DNA of 64,000 nt from Humulus lupulus (GCF_963169125.1 NC_084794.1:158919858-158983857); one strand, 5' to 3'; numbered from the stretch's first letter, positions 11,622 through 23,730 are shown. Notes: generated from the letters alone by a model not told the origin. Program-made: numbers and translations.

Positions 11622-13117
11622 CACTACTACAAAATACCCTTTACGGGACACTTTTTTAGGACACGCACCTAAATGCAAGTCCTTAAAAATATTTATAGAG
11701 TTTTTAACACTCATTGAGAGTCCTGAAAAAACACAATTTAGGACTCGCAATGAGTGTCCTAAAAAAATATGGGCTAAAAAAAGAAGTGTTTTATTTAATA
11801 ATTTTAAGGACTTGCTTTTGGAGTCCTTAATACTGTTTTAGGACTCGTAATGAGTGTCCTAAAAGAATATGCTAGTCCTAAAAAAATTTGGGCTAAAAAA
11901 TAAGTGTGTTACTTAATAATTTGAAGGACTTGCTTTGGGAGTCCTTAAAATTATTATGTAAAACACTTAAAAAGCTATCATAATTTTTCAAAATTATAGG
12001 GTTAAACAATAGAGAAAACTCATCAGCACTACATTTGGGGATTTATTCAAAATCACAACATTTAGGGCTGGTAGAGAGGTGAACGGCAGCTGTAGGTGAA
12101 CGACACTGACGGTGGTGAACGGAGTCGACAGCAACTGGGTTCTCGGCTCTAGCAGTCTCACCGACAGTGTGCTTCTCGGCGTGGGGTGCTGGTTGCTCAC
12201 GGTTCCAGCAGGTGGTTCCATGCTCTCGGCGTTCTTCGGTGGTTTCTAGGTATTGTTTTTATTTTATTTCTTTGCTTATATATATGTAGTTGTTTATATA
12301 TATATATATATATGTAATATTGGTGCTTTTGGTCGAAAGAGTTGAAGATTTGAATTATATGCTCACAGTGACTATTTTTTAATTAAACTCAGTTATTGAT
12401 ATGTATTGATGCTTTTGGTCGAAAGAGATTTATTAGCAGAAATCTAATTGTCCTCATAATTTGAAACTTTTGCGTAATTGGGTAAAAAAGTTGAATTGAG
12501 CAATATATATTATTCCACCTAATTACGTAGGAAATCAAGCCTAATTAATATATATACTGCCAGCTAGGCATGTATATTGATAATATAATGTGTGTGTTGT
12601 ATTATCTTTATTTCCTAGATATGTATATATTGCTGTATCTTCAAAGTCCACGGTCTACAACATAGGTTAATTTCTTCTCTTTTAGGCCAATATTCCATGA
12701 CTTATCTATATTTTATTTTCCTTTTGGACTTGAATGAAGCTTCTGCTTGGATCCATGTACAGTCTGACATATATAGTTTATTACAGTAAACATGTAGAGA
12801 CTCCTTTTTGAAAAGACAAAACTATTATCCTTTAAACAAAACTAGCTAATAATAATAATTTTCACATATACATACATACTCTTAAAAAACAATATTCAAG
12901 AAGCTAATAACAAAAAAGGACTCAAAAACAATCTTAGAATATAATTAGGTAATAAGTCAACTTTGGCATGATTATTATACTATCTCTGTAATTTTCTCAT
13001 CTACTTATAAGAAATCGATACAAATATAGATGTTTTTATGATTAATGGTAATATAATTGATAAAAGTGATGATGATGAGTATATGTATACATATATGTGT
13101 TGAGTTATGTTGAGTTG
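11622..13117 (+). mobile_element. CACTA/EnSpm transposon, 5' terminal region
   Basis: The left end is the diagnostic CACTACTACAAAA terminus. About 330 bp of subterminal repeats follow: variants of GGACTCGYAATGAGTGTCCT and GCAAGTCCTTAAAA in both orientations at 11650-11960, typical of binding sites for a CACTA transposase. The rest to 13117 is AT-rich, with a TA run at 12295-12313 and no convincing ORF. The element is interrupted by the Tat LTR at 13118 and continues at 14011. No opposite terminus occurs in the window. Confidence 0.82.
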
Positions 13118-14005
13118 TGTTATCCAGATTTCCGGATAGCGTTTAGATTGATGTCCTCGGGGAAGCAGAATTATCGATGTCTTTCACGGTAGGTGACCAG
13201 AGCTCGCGGATGAACAGAAAGGCTTCGCCTCTCCCGTTTAGTGTCCGGATTACTCTTCCAAGCAAACACAACACGGAGACTCGCCAACTCTCCCGGACTC
13301 CCGAAGGGGTATCCTTCGGGGAAGCCCCTTCCAGGAGAAGCTCTTCGAGTGGTCTCCGCGGAAGCAGTTCCGTGCCTCGCACGGAACAAAGCCAAACGGT
13401 CGAGTCCTGGAGGAGGCATATTTGGAATGATATCCGCCTGACACAGGATCCCGCCTGGCACGCCCGTCAGGTCAAAGCCGCACACATCCCAGCACGCCTA
13501 AGGGTACCTTTTCGCCTACTGTTCTGCTGACAACTTGGAAAAGACGGCTGACTTTGTGTGTTCCCCATACTTTCACGTAAATATACCCACATAGAGTCTT
13601 GTAGCCATGCTACTACAGTAATTGTATCCCTATTTATGGCTGGTGTAATTAAGACTCATGTACGTAGAGAAAAACCCTAATCCGAAACCCTAGCTATAAA
13701 GACCCCTTCATTTTACAAGAAGAGGGAGGACCAACAGATCACATAGCAAAAACTCTACTAAAATCTCTCTAGCTTCATCTTCTTCAAGAGAACCCGAGAG
13801 AAACACTGTGAGTGTGTGAAGTTCTTGTGCACCAGCCATCTTACTGTAACCTTTTCCAAGTATAATAACATCGACTCGTGGACTAGGGCTTGTTAACGCC
13901 TGAACCACGTAAAAACACTGTTTGTTTAGTTACATTTCAGCATTTCTACAGTTCTTATCTTTTTATTATTCTGTTTGTATTCGTTTCCGAAAAACTCGGT
14001 AAACA
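13118..14005 (+). repeat. Solo LTR of Tat-type element
   Basis: This 888 bp LTR runs from TGTTATCCAGATTTCCGG to CTCGGTAAACA and is flanked on both sides by the 5 bp duplication AGTTG (13113-13117 and 14006-14010). It is nearly identical to the Tat 3' LTR at 28596-29483, which has AGTTG on its outer side as well. TATAAA at 13695-13700 is a likely promoter box. No internal retrotransposon sequence is attached on either side, so it is a solo LTR. Short ORFs in it are present in both copies only because the LTRs match. Confidence 0.9.
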
Positions 14006-14662
14006 AGTTGCCTGACAAAGCTAGAGAAGTTGCTATACAAATTATATGCTCTTAATCTGCTTATATTTTCACCATCTATGGATATGGTCATAGTACACAC
14101 TTTGAAGTACAAGAACTATGGTACTTATTGTTAATATTTGACCTTTTTAAAAGAGCATGTCAATATCTGACCTTTTTCTTGTTTTATAATGTTGATTAAA
14201 ATGAATAGGTTAATATTTTGATTGGTCTTAAAGCATTGGATTGGTAGCTAATTGCAAGAGGTATGTTGCATTTGATTTAGTTTTTTAAAAAATTCAATAT
14301 TTTACAATTTTGAATGATAACTGTACTACTTTAGTGGAGTTTGAATATCTTAGATATTCATCCGTAGTGAAGTAGGTTATGGGAATTGTGTGCTGCAGTG
14401 ATAACGGAAGATTGAGAACTTGCATGTCTTAGTGAAATAGGTTCTGAGAATTTTGTGTGCTGCGGTGATATATGGATGGAAATCTGTGTGTTGTTTGATT
14501 TGTTTGAAATGTTGGTGTTGATTGTGACAAATGGCTAGGCTAGTAAATTAGGGGATATGATGTCCGATTTTCTATAGATTTTCTTGTACTTAGTTTTGTT
14601 TTATATGTTTATTTTATTTTATTTTCTTAATTTTAATTTTTTATTAAAAAAATAGGTGCAAT
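14006..14662 (+). other. CACTA non-coding sequence before the transposase exon
   Basis: This AT-rich stretch continues the CACTA element after the target-site duplication. It ends with a pyrimidine/AT-rich segment and AAAATAG just before the transposase ATG, which could be a splice acceptor. No other feature is seen. It is duplicated at 29484-30140. Confidence 0.6.
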
Positions 14663-15083
14663 ATGGAAAAAGAATGGATGTCAGCTGATAGGTTTTCAGT
14701 AGAATATATAAAAGGGGTCGATGAGTTTCTTAAATTTAGTTTGGATCATGCCAAAGATCCAAACTATATTTGTTGTCCTTGTAGTAAGTGTGGAAATATG
14801 AAAAAGATGACTGCGACAATGATAAAAGAGCACTTATATTTCCACGGGATAGACCAAAGTTATAAAATATGGTATTGGCATGGTGAAGAGCTTCATGTTA
14901 CTCCGGACCCTCCTATGATGAATGAAGTTCGGAATTATAGGCAATTGGATCGTGATGATAATTTAGATGAAATGATTGACGATGCATATTATGAATCAGA
15001 AGTAGATCCCGTTAAGTTTGAAAATCTTCTTAATGACGCTGAAAAGCCGATTTACTCTGGTTGCACTAAATTTACAAAGTTGT
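14663..15083 (+). pseudogene. CACTA transposase N-terminal exon, interrupted
   Basis: The reading frame starts MEKEWMSADR and contains CCPCSKCGN and the HLYFHGI motif. This is the transposase-associated domain found at the N-terminus of EnSpm/CACTA TNP2-type transposases, probably a zinc-binding module. The Cys and His residues are intact. The frame continues through PIYSGCTKFTKL and is then cut at 15084 by N copy B. The conserved TNP2 core that should follow is absent here; a core on the minus strand at 45939-47389 may be its continuation, displaced by rearrangement. Confidence 0.83.
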
Positions 15084-15721
15084 TGATACGAACCACACCA
15101 ACACTGTGATGAAACCCGACACCAAATATGGCAGCCACCAAGAACACACGAAATTTGGAATGGTAAACCGCGACCCTATGCTTAGCAAAGCACGAACCTT
15201 GGTATGAGGAAGACGCCACAAACGGGGATGGGAATCCGTTTGATAAGTCGGATTGAACGCCACAAGGGATACCCTTGATAAGTTCGGATAGTCTCTTCAA
15301 GAACTCAAGAAGAAAACTCACAAATTTTCATTTCAACATAATCTGATTTTCACATTGTTTTGGCAGTCCTTATAAGGACGAAAATTACATGAAAACAAGA
15401 CCCTTGGTCTTCCTAATGAAACCGAAAAATTAAGGGCAGCCCCTTTGTCTTCCTAATGAAAACCAAAATTAAAGACAAGCCTTTTGTCTTCCTCATGAAA
15501 ACCGAAATTAAAGACAAGAGAACTATTGGACTCACACAAGTCAAATGTTTGACTTATCACAAAATAAACAAAGACTAAAAAACGTGATTAAAAATAAAAA
15601 GACTCATTACAAGAAGCTAAATATTGATCAAGCTCCTAAACTGGTGTCCTCATCATTCCTCCCCTCTTGACTTGGATCAACTGGAACTTGACTTGGATTT
15701 TGAGTCTTGGTGTCCTCATCA
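15084..15721 (-). repeat. 3' LTR of N copy B
   Basis: This 638 bp LTR runs on the minus strand from 15721 (TGATGAGGACACC) to 15084 (CGTATCA). It carries an internal repeat of the LTR start with a purine tract (15643-15671), shared with 31121-31149. TCCTTATAAGGA at 15368-15379 is a probable TATA region. Several short repeats of a CTTTGTCTTCCTAATGAAAA type lie beside it at about 15400-15510. The outer flank is the CACTA exon. Confidence 0.88.
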
Positions 15722-16794
15722 TTCCCCCCCTCTTGAGAAAGATTTGACCTCAAATCGTCACCTGCATCAAAAGGACTCAAATCAGAAACATTAAAAGTAG
15801 CACTAACAGTATACTCACCTGGTAAATCGAGTCTGTAGGCATTTCCATTGATCCTTTCTAGCACTTGAAACGGCCCATCTCCTCGAGGTAGCAATTTGGA
15901 ACGTCTTTGTGCTGGGAATCGCTCTTTCCTCATGTGTAACCATACCCAATCACCGGGATCAAAAACCTGCTTGTGACGACCCTTGTTAGCATCAAGTTGG
16001 TTAGTGTTTAAAAGAGCCTCCTTAACCTCACTTTTTTTTGCATAAAAATTACTTTGTTTTCTCTCGAATTTTCCCTCATTGATCGAACTCTTCTCTTTCT
16101 TTTCTCTCTCATTTGATTCGACCCTTTTCTCTCTTTGTCTCTCTTTTTTCTCACTCTCATTCATCTTTTCACTCTCCTTCTTTTGCTCACTCAATTTTTT
16201 TTTATCACTCAATTTTTGCAACCTCACTTGGTCTTCATATACTTGCTTTGGTGTCAATGGAGCTAGAGTGATTGTTCGTTGATGGAACGTGAATGAGTAC
16301 TTGTTGGTGAAGCCATCATGCTGGACTCGCCGATCAAATATCCAAGGCCTTCCTAGAAGGAGGTGTCCAGCTTGCATGGGAACCACATCGCACAATACCT
16401 CATCCTCATACTTGCCAATTCGAAATGATACCAGCACCTGTTTTGTAACCCTCACTTCACCACTATCATTCAACCACTGCAACTTGTATGGACAAGGATG
16501 TCTAAGCGTTGGGAGCCCCAGCTTGGCAACCATGGAAGAACTAGCAACGTTAGTGCAACTACCACCATCAATAATAACACTGCATACCTTGTCTTTCACA
16601 TGACAACGAGTGTGAAAGATGTTCTCTCGCTGCACCTCTTCTTCCTCTTCTTTTGCTTGCAAGTTTAAGGCACGTCTTGTGACTAGTGCAAGCATTTCAC
16701 CAGATTCTGCCCCAAACTCCTCATCACCCATAGAAGCGTCCTCCAATGGTGGCATGTCATCAAGATCATCTTCCTCTTCGGAATCTATCTCCCC
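15628..16794 (-). pseudogene. Truncated Gag-PR-IN CTD ORF, N copy B
   Basis: This is the C-terminal half of the N-family ORF: the acidic linker after the zinc knuckle, the protease with [13 protein letters not shown], the charged [14 protein letters not shown] linker, the fusion point [10 protein letters not shown], the integrase C-terminal domain and a tail coded by the LTR. The frame is open to 16794, where it stops abruptly against Tat gag sequence. It matches 31106-32272 with only a few substitutions. It lacks the start, Gag and zinc knuckle, the 5' leader and the 5' LTR. Confidence 0.88.
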
Positions 16795-19085
16795 GGCCTC
16801 GCGGAGATGACCTCCGAAATCATATTAATGACAAGCTCCGGGGACGTGACCTCCCGGAGAGTGATACGAAGAGGCTCGAGGAACAGATTGCTGCCTTGAA
16901 CAAGCTTGTCCGGAAGCAAAGTGGGGCCCTGTCAGACTCTGAGGAGGAAGACCCGGAACCATGTATTCGGAGGATCGCGGAAACGTCCCTCCCGGATAAC
17001 TTCAAAATGCCCCACATAGAATTATATGATGGGAGGACAGACCCGCGTACCCACCTAGCTAAATACAACAAAATGATGCAAGTGGCGCATGTCAGTGAGG
17101 ACGCCAAATGCATGTGCTTCTCACTCACCCTTACCAGGTCCGCGGAGGACTGGTGGAAAAGATTAGCTCCCGGATCAATCCACAGTTGGAAGGAGCTACA
17201 GTCCGCATTCAGGAGGCAGTTTATTGCTGCCCGCGACCACGACATGGAGGTTGGTTCCTTAACCAACATCAAGCAGCAACCCACTGAGAACCTCAAAGCT
17301 TTCATTCAGAGAATGATGGAAGCTGCTGCAAAGACCAAGGTCAGCGATGACATGAAGCTGATCGCCCTCCAATCGGACCTTACTGTCGGCTCCCTGCTAT
17401 GGGGGGAAATGCAGAGGAGACGGGCAGAAACGCTGTCCGAATTCATGTCAAAGGCTCGGGGAATCATCAACCTTGAGGATGCCTACCAGCAGGCCTTTGG
17501 AGTTCCCCCAGCTCCAACGCCTTCCGTGACCGCGCCGAGCTTTGCTTCGCAAGCTCCCGCACCAGCCCTCACGCTTCCAGGAGCCCAATTCACTCCAAGT
17601 GTGTACGGGCCTTCCGCGTCTGCTCAGACGCCGAGTCAAACCCATTTCTCTGGGTACGGAGCTGTACAAACCGGATGTAGTATCGCTCCTGGCATGCCGC
17701 AGCCGCAAGCGGAAGCCCCAGAACGAAATTTGAGCCAATCGCGGAGCAAACAAAGCAGAAGAAACTCCAACCGGGGAGACCATTCAAAGAAGCCCCGGAA
17801 GGACTATGAGCCCAAGTTCACGGAATATACCAGTTTGATAGACTCGCGAGAGAATGTCTATCGGGCGACCTGTAATATGGTCAACTACAGGAAGCCCCCA
17901 AAAGTGTCTCACGGAGGAAGACGTCCGCGAGACTCCAATAAAAGGTGTGAGTTCCACGGAGACGTGGGGCACACCACGAACGAGTGCCTTCAGCTGAAGG
18001 ATGAGATCGAGTCCCTGGCAAGAGCGGGACACCTCGGTCAGTGGGTGAGGATACCCATTATCTATCCCGGACAGGGGGTAGTTCACGGAGCTGCATATTC
18101 CCCGGGACAGAGGGGGACCGCTAGCGCTCCTGGAGCCGGTCACCCCCAAGCTCCCGGGTCTCAGTACCCGGCGCTTCCTGCTCCACCCGCTCCGGCACCC
18201 ATTGCCTTGTTGGCTCCAGGACCGGGCAACCCATATCCGCCCGGCCTTGCTCCGTCACCCGTTGACGGACACGTAGCCACCATTTCCGGAGGACCGCACC
18301 TTGCCGGAAGCACCCGCAACTCCCAGAAGAGGTACTTGAGGGAGTTAGAACACGCGGAGGAGATGTGCGCCTTGGTTCAATCACCTGCTCAACGTCCCCG
18401 AATGATGGATCTTCCCATCACCTTCACGGAGGACGATGCTCGACATGTGCACTTCCCCCAAAACGATCCCCTCGTGGTGGAAGCCCAGATTGCCAATAAG
18501 AAGGTCTCGCGGATCTTGGTCGATAACGGAAGCTCCGTAAACATCCTCTTCAAAGCGGCCTTCCACGCGATCGGATTGACCGAGACAGACCTGGCCCCAT
18601 GCCCCATCCAGCTTCAAGGGTTCAATGGGGACGCACTCATGCCATTAGGCAAAATTCAACTTCCAGTCACCCTCAGAGGAGAAAGCGACGCTTGTGCCAT
18701 CAAGCATAGCACATTCGTGGTGGTCGACTGCCCCACGGCGTATAATGCCATCTTAGGCCGACCGGTCCTGATCGATTGTGGGGCCATAACCTCGATACGC
18801 CACTTATGTTTGAAGTTTCCATGCGACGATGGGCGTATTGGCACCCTCCGAGGAGACCAAAGAAGTGCACGGAGCTGTTATAACGTCTCCGTCCGATCCG
18901 TCTACACGGTCCAAGAGACGTTTGCTGCCATTCCTTTGGCGGAAGAATTACCAGAAACTGGGGGTGCTCAGGAGGCATACTTTGACGAACTCGACCCAAG
19001 AGTGGGAATCGAGAAAGCAATAGAGCCGATGGAGGAAGTCGAAGAGGTGATCCTCAACCCGGGAGAACCCACCAAAGTCATTTAG
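16795..19085 (+). pseudogene. Tat-lineage gag and protease, 5'-truncated
   Basis: From the junction at 16795 the frame codes Tat/Retand-type Gag: a coiled segment ([14 protein letters not shown]), then [29 protein letters not shown] and FIQRMMEAA, followed by a Pro/Ala-rich stretch. A Cys/His motif ([14 protein letters not shown]) takes the place of the classic knuckle. The protease follows with [13 protein letters not shown], active site DNG at 18522-18530, and the ILGRPVLID motif. The first part of Gag, the leader and the primer binding site are missing. A TAG at 19083-19085 interrupts the frame, which continues unchanged into pol. The residue it replaced is unknown; CAG to TAG would be a single C-to-T change. 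Confidence 0.88.
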
Positions 19086-22000
19086 GTGGGGAAAAACCTG
19101 CCGTCGGCCATTCGAGATAAGATCGTGGCCACTGTGAAGGATAATCAGGATATCCTGGCATGGTGCCACGCTGATATGACGGGGATTAATCCCAATGTTG
19201 CGTGCCACGCACTCAACATAGACCCATCTGCAACTCCAATTCGCCAAAAGAGGAGGCCGCTGGACCCAGTGAGAGCCGAAGCCGTCAAAGCTGAAGTGGA
19301 CAAATTGATGTCCATAGGCTTTCTCCAGGAGTCGCACTATCTCGTGTGGTTGGCCAACCCAGTTCTGGTCCCGAAACCCGATGGGTCCTAGAGAATGTGC
19401 ATTGACTTCACGGACCTAAACAAGGCCTGCCCGAAAGATTGTTTCCCTCTTCCGCGAATCGATCAGATGGTAGACGCTACTTCCGGGTACGAACTCTTAT
19501 CCTTCATGGATGCGTACTCCGGATACAACCAGATCAAGATGCATGTCGCGGACCAAGAACACACCAGCTTCCTCACGGACAAGGGTGTCTATTGTTACGT
19601 GGTCATGCCTTTCGGTTTGAAGAATGCTGGGGCGACGTACCAGCGTCTGGTAAACAGAATGTTCAAGGACCAACTGGGGAGGAACATGGAGGTGTACGTG
19701 GACGACATGTTGGTAAAGTCCAAGACCTCCGGGGACCACAGTGACGACCTTGAGGAAGCTTTCGCCGTGATCCGAAAGTACGGGATGAAACTAAATCCAA
19801 AGAAATGTACTTTCGGGGTCTCGTCTGGGAAGTTCCTCGGTTTCATTGTCAGCTCCCGCGGAGTGGAAGCCAACCCTGAGAAAATAAAGGCGTTCATAGA
19901 TATGCCTTCCCCCCGGAAACATAAGGATGTCCAGAGCGTTACCGGAAGGATAGCTGCTCTCAGCCGCTTTGTATCCAAGGCCACTGACAAGTGTATCCCC
20001 TTCTTCAATGTGTTGCGAGGAAACAAGAAGTTCGAGTGGACCCCCGAATGCGAAGCAGCCTTCCAACACCTCAAAGAACATTTAACCCGAGCTCCCATTC
20101 TGTCCAAACCGGTCGAAGGAGAGGCGTTGTTCTTATACTTAGCTGTGACTGAGCACGCAGTGAGTGCCGCTCTCGTCCGGGAAGATGGCCGTATCCAGCT
20201 CCCTGTGTATTACGTAAGCAAGAGGTTATTGGACGCCGAGTCCAGATATTCAATGATCGAGAAACTCTCCCTCTGCTTGCTGATTGCTTCACGGAAGCTG
20301 AGGCCATATTTCCAGGCGCACACCATCAAAGTACTCACCAACCACCCTCTCCGACAAGTCCTGCAGAAGCCCGAGTCTTCTGGCAGATTGCTTAAGTGGG
20401 CCATGGAACTGAGCCAGTTCGACGTCCACTACCAACCACGTGTTTCCATAAAAGGTCAAGCTCTCGCGGACTTTATTGTGGAATGCTCGGGAATGAATGA
20501 CCTCCCGGAAGATCCTGTCCCGGAACTTCCCACCTGGAAGGTCTATGTAGACGGAGCCTCAAATGAAAAAGGAGCTGGAGCGGGGGTCATCCTAATATCT
20601 CCCCAAGGACATCAGCTCCAGAGCGCCATCCGCTTCGCGTTCCCAGCATCCAACAACGAGGCAGAACACGAAGCCATGTTAGCTGGGTTACGACTGGCCA
20701 GAGAAGTCGGAGCCCAAAAAATCGAAGTATACATCGACTCCCTACTTGTGGTAAACCAAATATCCGGGGAATACCAGACGAAAGGCGAAAGGATGGCTGC
20801 CTACGTGTCTCTCTCCCGCGACCTACTGCAGCATTTCAAAGGCTACCAAATCCGCCAGGTCCCCCGGGACCAGAACTCACTCGCGGACACGCTGGCCAAG
20901 CTTGCAACGGACCCGGAGATTGAACAGTATGGCTTAGTCCCCATCGGGCACTTAGAAGCCCCCAGTACTGAGACACGAAGGATAAACGCCATCATCGACC
21001 ATTCCCACTCCTGGATAGGACCCATCCTCAGATTTCTCACCACCGGAGAGCTCCCCACTGATAAAGCTGACGCAAGGAAGCTCCAATATCAAGCTCCCCG
21101 ATACGTGGTTATGGATGGAAAGCTTTACCGCAGGGGGTTGTCCATACCCTTCCTTAGGTGTGTTGCCGGAACCGAAGTCAGCACCATCATCCATGAGATT
21201 CACGGAGGCTTCTGTGGCGATCATACCTCCGGGCTGAGCCTCTCCAAAAAGATCCTTCGACAAGGATACTTCTGGCCCACCATGAAGAAGGATTGTGTGG
21301 ATTATGTCAGGAAATGTGAGCAGTGCCAGAGGTACGCCAAGGTTCCGCGAGCGCCGCCTACAGAAATTACCCTAATGACCAGCCCCTGGCCGTTCGCCGT
21401 TTGGGGCATTGACCTAGTAGGTTCCCTCCCAACTGGAAAGGGTGGAGTGAAGTACGCCATAGTCGCGGTAGACTACTTCACCAAATGGGCTGAAGCTGAA
21501 CCTATGAACACGGTCACATCTAAAAAAGCACTAGACTTTTTCATCAGGAATATAGTGTGTCGTTTTGGGCTTCCACGAAAAATTGTGTCCGACAACGGAA
21601 AACAATTTGACAGTGAACACTTCACGAACTTCTGTGCTTCGCATGGAATTATCAAAAGCTTTTCCGCAGTCGCCAGAACCCAGGCTAATGGGCAAGTGGA
21701 AGCTGTAAACAAAATATTAAAGACCACGTTGAAGAAAAAACTCCAAGCCTGCAAGGCTCACTGGCCGGAAGAACTTCCGCGAGTACTTTGGGCCTATCGC
21801 ACAACAGAGAGAACTTCGACGGGGCACACGCCTTATTCCATGACCTTCGGTTGCGAGGCCGTCATCCCAGTAGAAACTATGATCCCCTCTCACAGGCAAG
21901 ACACCTACGATCCTACCCGGAACCATGCCCTTCTCCAGGAGTCCTTGGACATGATCGAAGAGCTCCGGGAGCAGTCGCAGGTCCAACTAAAAATGTACCA

Positions 22001-22247
22001 GGGCAAGATAGCCCGACACTTTAACATGAGAGTCAAGAGCCGTACATTCGAAGTTGGGGATCTTGTCCTACGGAGAGTATTTCCTGCTACGCAGGATCCG
22101 GGAGTAGGAGTCCTCGGACCCAACTGGGAAGGCCCCTACGAAGTCCAAGAAAAAGTGGGCCATGGGATGTATCACTTAAAGAGACTCGACGGACCTAAAG
22201 TCCCGCGCGCCTGGAACGCGGAGCACCTCCGCCGTTACTACCAGTAG
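19086..22247 (+). pseudogene. Tat-lineage pol: RT, RNase H, second RNase H, integrase
   Basis: The frame is the same as gag. RT has MCIDFTDLNKACPKD, the catalytic YVDD at 19695-19706 and GFIVSSRGVEANPEK. A Ty3-type RNase H follows, then a second archaeal-type RNase H beginning WKVYVDGASNEKGAG (Asp at 20550-20552), the hallmark of the Tat lineage. Integrase has the zinc-binding region (HGGFCGDHT...CEQCQ), core motifs WGIDLVGSL and VSDNGKQFDS, the Glu in NGQVEAVNK, and the C-terminal FEVGDLVLRRV. It ends RRYYQ at 22247. The only break is TAG at 19389-19391, where the family has Trp (DGS*RMCID), a TGG to TAG change. Otherwise it is remarkably complete. Confidence 0.9.
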
Positions 22248-22799
22248 GCCCCGGACCATCCAGTCGGAAGTCCTTGGTGAAGTTAGCAAAAGTGAAAAAT
22301 GTGGAAATAATCCTCCCTGTTGTAAAACTCACGCCTAGCAGGCTAATTTAATGAAACACGGAAAGATTCACTCCGCTTTTACTGCACTTTTTTTTCCCTG
22401 TGTTCAAAACTGCGTTTTAACAAGTGACCACGCGGTCCGGAGACGTCCAGACCCCACGCTCACTTGGGGGGTATACATGGCTAAGGCATAGCCATACGCC
22501 CCTTGAACAAAACGTACACAGAACACCACTTATGTGCTAGCATTGTGTTTGAAAATTTTAAATTGTTTGAAATGTTTAAATTGTTAAGCTTAGGTTTATT
22601 TGTTGCCATGAACATGCTGGCATTACGTGTCATATGTGCATTATGTGCTTATGTGAAAATTGCCATGGAAATGCCTGCCATTATGTATCATGAAAATTAT
22701 CTCCTGTGTAGCCCAGCGATGGACGGGACTGGGGGCTGAGGCACGTTCATAGAGCTACGCTAAAACACCCCCAACTCCCTGACAAGTCCTTTGCAGAAT
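22248..22799 (+). other. Tat region between pol and the repeat array
   Basis: This is non-coding sequence after pol. It holds a polypurine-like CTTGGGGGGTA at 22463-22473 that closely resembles the true 3' tract at 28582-28595. A 78-codon plus ORF (22503-22739) has no recognisable domain and is not supported. Confidence 0.55.
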
Positions 22800-23400
22800 A
22801 CTCCGCGATCGCTGTAGAGCTTTGCTTCGCAAGCTCCAGCTCCGGGTCTCGCAAGGCGAAAGATGGCAAGATCCGTGAGCGCTGTAGAGCTTTGCTTCGC
22901 AAGCTCCAGCTCCGGGTCCCGCAAGGCGAAAAATGGCAAGATCCGTGATCGCTGTAAAGCTCTGCTTCGCAAGCTCCGGGTCCCGCAAGGCGAAAAATGG
23001 CAAGATCCGTGATCGCTGTAAAGCTCTGCTTCGCAAGCTCCAGCTCCAGGTCCCGCAAGGCGAAAGATGGCAAGATCTGCGACCGTTGTAAGCCTTGCTT
23101 CGCAGGCACCAACTCCGGATCTCACAAAATAATGCATGGCGAGCTCCTTGGCCATTGCAAGTTTCAGCTCCAGAAGCAGACATGGTCGATCCCCCACTCA
23201 CAGCCGGCCTTGCTTCGCAAAGCCCCTGCTCCGGGATCACACCTGGTGGGCATGGTGATTTCCCCGACAGCAATGTGCCTTGCCTCGCAGGGCTCCATGC
23301 CAGGTCCCTGAAGTCAGCCACCATGAGGTTCGCAACAACAGTTAGTTTTGCTTCGCAAAGATCTAACCTTAAGTCTAGCGACGCTCACCAAAAGAACTCC
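22800..23400. repeat. Tandem repeat array in the Tat 3' region
   Basis: Four clear units of about 62-71 bp lie between about 22805 and 23085, each with CGCTGTAGAGCTTTGCTTCG, AAGCTCC..CTCCGGGTC, CGCAAGGCGAAAGATGG and CAAGATCCGTGA. More decayed copies of the TTGCTTCGCA core continue to about 23360. The array lies between pol and the end of the antisense gene. Tat elements often carry such arrays in this position. Confidence 0.85.
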
Positions 23401-23730
23401 CGTTCCAAACCCGGGATTGGCTATTTGCCTCAGGAAAGCTAAAATACGGTGAAAGGAGCCTGGCCGTTGGAACCAGGAAACCTTCGTAACCTAGAAACTA
23501 CGTGGGAAAAGACATCATCCGTTAAAGCTTCAAGTGGGAAGTGCATAGGTTTTGGCCGTTGGAACCAAAACCTCATACGCCCCTACAACAGTTTCTACCG
23601 TATAAATGTCTACCTTAAGCGCAAAGATAAATAAAGAACTCGGCAGAAAAGAAAGGAGAATGCTATAATTATGGCAAATATGTCCGCAATGAAAAACTCA
23701 AAATGAAAAATAATTAAAGATAAAACCCCT
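23401..23730. other. Tat spacer beyond the antisense gene stop
   Basis: This AT-rich stretch lies between the repeat array and the stop of the antisense gene. It would contain the 3' UTR of that gene. It includes two partial copies of a GGCCGTTGGAACCA motif (about 23462 and 23553). I see no ORF. Confidence 0.5.

Noticed and set aside
11994..12221. A 75-codon minus ORF near the CACTA left end
   Set aside because: No motif; CACTA subterminal regions are non-coding and the transposase is on the other strand.
13171..13530. Overlapping ORFs of 104 and 117 codons in the Tat LTR, also at 28649-29008
   Set aside because: They lie in both copies of the same LTR, on both strands, upstream of the TATA box, with no recognisable motif.
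16289..16603. A 104-codon plus-strand ORF opposite the protease region, repeated at 2490, 31767 and 41477
   Set aside because: It recurs only because the minus-strand N ORF recurs. Its composition is the complement of the coding strand and no domain is visible.
19083..19085. Programmed read-through of TAG between Tat protease and RT
   Set aside because: A second TAG 300 bases later destroys a conserved Trp, so simple decay explains both; kept only as a testable option.
22503..22739. A 78-codon plus ORF after Tat pol
   Set aside because: No domain or start context that I could support, and Tat elements normally lack a gene here.
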